Assembly (NCBI GenBank): GCA_023438785.1
Contig: JAEXQJ010000363.1
Location: 1 to 7,214, forward strand
DNA length: 7,214 nucleotides
Direction: 5' to 3'
Source of the DNA: Pseudomonadota bacterium
GTDB lineage: Bacteria > Myxococcota_A > Polyangia > Fen-1088
The notes beneath the pieces were generated by a model. The model had not been told where the DNA came from. It did no database searches and saw nothing but the letters and a program-made list of their open reading frames with translations. The position numbers and the translations under genes are program-made. Below are positions 6,185 to 7,214 of this stretch, piece by piece. Positions within the stretch are counted from its first letter, which is position 1. Each line of letters starts with the position of its first letter.

Positions 6185-6340
6185 ATGGCCAATGCCGAGC
6201 AGTCAGCAACTGCCGAGGCGGTTGCCTCCCCGCAGCTCACCAGTCTCCTTGGCCGTGGCCGTGAGTTCGAAGGCAAGCTGTCTTTCGAAGGCACCAGAGG
6301 CGCCGTCGACCCTGCTCACCAGCTGAAAACGAGGCTGTAA
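6185..6340 (+). pseudogene. Truncated bactofilin-like gene (51 codons), leader ORF of the atp operon
   Basis: ATG 6185 to TAA 6340 encodes 51 residues. Residues 18-37 (LTSLLGRGREFEGKLSFEGT) match, from memory, the N-terminus of bactofilins, the beta-helical cytoskeletal polymers of about 110-150 residues. In relatives this stretch continues into an R-I-D-G repeat and the whole beta-helix. Here it passes instead into RGAVDPAHQLKTRL and stops, so the polymerising core is missing. Bactofilin genes sit in front of the ATP synthase b'/b genes in several deltaproteobacterial genomes, which supports the assignment. The stop is only 3-6 bases from the atpX start, and the GAGG that could serve atpX (6331-6334) lies in this ORF's tail, so its translation may feed atpX. 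It could be a dead remnant or a retained leader peptide. An internal deletion that shifted frame is the simplest origin. Confidence 0.6.
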
Positions 6341-6346
6341 CCTGTG

Positions 6347-6832
6347 ATGTCGTTTCGCTGTCTCCTCGAAGCCGCCCCTGCCCAGGCCGCTGATCAGCAG
6401 CTCATGGACATCGACGGCACGGTGTTCGTCATGCTGGGGCTGTTCTTGGTCCTGGCCTTCATCTTGACCCAGTGGCTGTGGAAGCCCTACCTGCGCGTCC
6501 GCGACGAGCGAGTCAAGCGCGTGGAAGGGGCACGCGGCGACGCCGAGCGGCTGCAGGCCGAGGCGGCTGACCGTCTGGCCCGCATCGAGGCGCAGGTGGA
6601 GGAGGCACGCCGAGGCGCCAGCGCCGAACGGACCAAGGCCAGGGCCGAGGCGCAGCTAAAAGAGCAACAGATCATCGGCGATGCCCAGGCCGCGGCCCAT
6701 GTCATGTTGACCGACGCGAGGGTCAAGCTGGACGCGACCCTGGCCAAAGAGCGCAGCAACCTGGCCATCAGCGCCAGCAAGCTGGGGCGAGAGATCGCCG
6801 AGAAGGCCCTGGGCAGGAGGTTGGCGTCGTGA
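6347..6832 (+). CDS. atpX: ATP synthase F0 subunit b' (AtpX-type stalk protein)
   Basis: This is one of two b-type subunits that form the peripheral stalk holding F1 (alpha3beta3) to the membrane ring. From ATG 6347 it is 161 residues. A membrane helix (about 25-45, TVFVMLGLFLVLAFILTQWLW) is followed by KPYLRVRDERVKRVEGAR, then a long Ala/Glu/Arg coiled coil to about 140, and the typical C-terminal SKLGREIAEKALGRRL that meets the delta subunit. The start is uncertain. GTG 6344 is 9 bases from GAGG (6331-6334), ATG 6347 is 12 bases away, and an inner ATG at 6404 would begin just before the helix without a clear ribosome site. The stop overlaps the atpF start by 4 bp (GTGA). Assignment as b' rather than b rests on gene order, as in deltaproteobacterial operons. 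Confidence 0.88.
   Translation: MSFRCLLEAAPAQAADQQLMDIDGTVFVMLGLFLVLAFILTQWLWKPYLRVRDERVKRVEGARGDAERLQAEAADRLARIEAQVEEARRGASAERTKARAEAQLKEQQIIGDAQAAAHVMLTDARVKLDATLAKERSNLAISASKLGREIAEKALGRRLAS
6815..6820 (+). promoter_or_regulatory. Ribosome binding site that fixes the atpF start
   Basis: A perfect AGGAGG lies 8 bases before GTG 6829. It is the strongest Shine-Dalgarno sequence in the window. It sits inside the last codons of the b' gene and decides the GTG start over later ATG codons. Confidence 0.8.
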
Positions 6833-7214
6833 GGCGGCTGATTTCCACCCTGGCTGTTGCGACCCTCCTTCTCGGCGCCGGCGCGGCGCGGGCCCAGGAG
6901 CCCCCGCAGGGTGACCAGCCCACCGCCACCGAGCCGGTGCCGGGCGCGGTCGCCCAGGTGCAGCACGAGGCACCGCAAGGCGAGGTCGCCCCCGCTGAAG
7001 GGACCGCGCACGGCGAGGCCGCGGCCCATGGTGAGGCAGCCGGCCACGGCGAGGCGGCCGGCCACGGCGGGCACGGCGGCATCAATGCCAAGCAACTGGC
7101 CCTCCAGTTCCTGAATTTCGGCGTGTTGCTCTTCCTGCTGATTTGGTTCGGCGGTCGGGCGATGAACAAGGCCCTGCGCGCGCGCCACGACCAACTCAAG
7201 GCTGAGGTCGAAGA
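6829..7214 (+). CDS. atpF: ATP synthase F0 subunit b, N-terminal part, with signal peptide and His-rich extension
   Basis: The gene starts at GTG 6829, overlaps the b' stop by 4 bp and runs off the window after 128 complete codons. Residues 1-22 (RRLISTLAVATLLLGAGAARA) form a signal peptide. Residues about 23-60 are Pro/Glu/Gln-rich. Residues 61-84 are a histidine-rich repeat. The membrane helix follows at about 90-108 (LALQFLNFGVLLFLLIWFG), then the start of the cytoplasmic coiled coil (MNKALRARHDQLKAEVE). Signal peptides on subunit b are known in deltaproteobacteria such as Geobacter, and the mature N-terminus would face the periplasm. The b subunit pairs with b' in the peripheral stalk. 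The genes for delta, alpha, gamma, beta and epsilon would be expected downstream. The extension between signal peptide and helix is long for the family. Confidence 0.88.
   Translation, partial: MRRLISTLAVATLLLGAGAARAQEPPQGDQPTATEPVPGAVAQVQHEAPQGEVAPAEGTAHGEAAAHGEAAGHGEAAGHGGHGGINAKQLALQFLNFGVLLFLLIWFGGRAMNKALRARHDQLKAEVE
7009..7080 (+). repeat. 18-bp tandem repeat encoding HGEAA(A/G) units in atpF
   Basis: Four consecutive 18-bp units (7009-7026, 7027-7044, 7045-7062, 7063-7080) encode HGEAAA, HGEAAG, HGEAAG and HGGHGG. Codon third positions vary between units (CAC/CAT, GGC/GGT, GCC/GCA/GCG), so the repeat is kept at protein level and is not a fresh duplication. It carries five histidines in 24 residues on the predicted periplasmic side of subunit b. 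Confidence 0.85.

Noticed and set aside
6487..7194. Minus-strand ORF of 235 codons opposite atpX and atpF
   Set aside because: It is antisense to two confidently identified ATP synthase genes.

Overview
The window comes from a GC-rich bacterium. The best guess is the Myxococcota / former Deltaproteobacteria. Four things support this: strongly GC-biased codon use; a PilZ protein of the type common in myxobacteria; a paired b'/b arrangement of ATP synthase stalk genes in which the second gene starts with a signal peptide; and what looks like the start of a bactofilin gene in front of those ATP synthase genes. No species can be named from the sequence alone.

Left part (1-1080): the 3' end of a type I restriction-modification specificity gene (hsdS, + strand), then about 560 bp without a convincing gene. 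That stretch holds a decaying direct-repeat array (about 528-805), a short tRNA-like fragment (639-660) and a perfect hairpin (840-859). It ends at an intact tRNA-Asn(GTT) gene on the minus strand, which encodes its own CCA and has a clear promoter. A restriction gene next to the 3' end of a tRNA is a typical layout for a genomic island boundary, but no integrase is visible here.

Middle part (1085-5985): two minus-strand genes overlap by 20 bp and probably form an operon. The first encodes an N-terminal PilZ domain, one membrane segment and a C-terminal PEGA domain (638 aa). The second encodes a membrane-anchored or exported amidohydrolase-2 family TIM-barrel metal hydrolase. Transcribed divergently, with only 55 bp between start codons, is a gamma-glutamyltranspeptidase gene (ggt) with a signal peptide and all the recognisable catalytic motifs. 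A run of four small hairpins follows its stop codon.

Right part (6034-7214): a sigma70-like promoter (6145-6174) precedes a 51-codon ORF absent from simple long-ORF listings. Its first 37 residues look like the N-terminus of a bactofilin and the rest is missing, so it is probably a truncated gene. It runs 3-6 bp from the ATP synthase F0 b'-type subunit gene (atpX), which overlaps the b-type subunit gene (atpF) by 4 bp. atpF is cut by the window end and carries an unusual histidine-rich tandem repeat between its signal peptide and its membrane helix. The remaining F1 genes would be expected downstream.

No complete new defence or mobile system can be shown here. The points most worth a second look are the truncated bactofilin used as the leader ORF of the atp operon, the His-rich AtpF extension, the repeat array next to the tRNA, and the PilZ-PEGA protein paired with an amidohydrolase.
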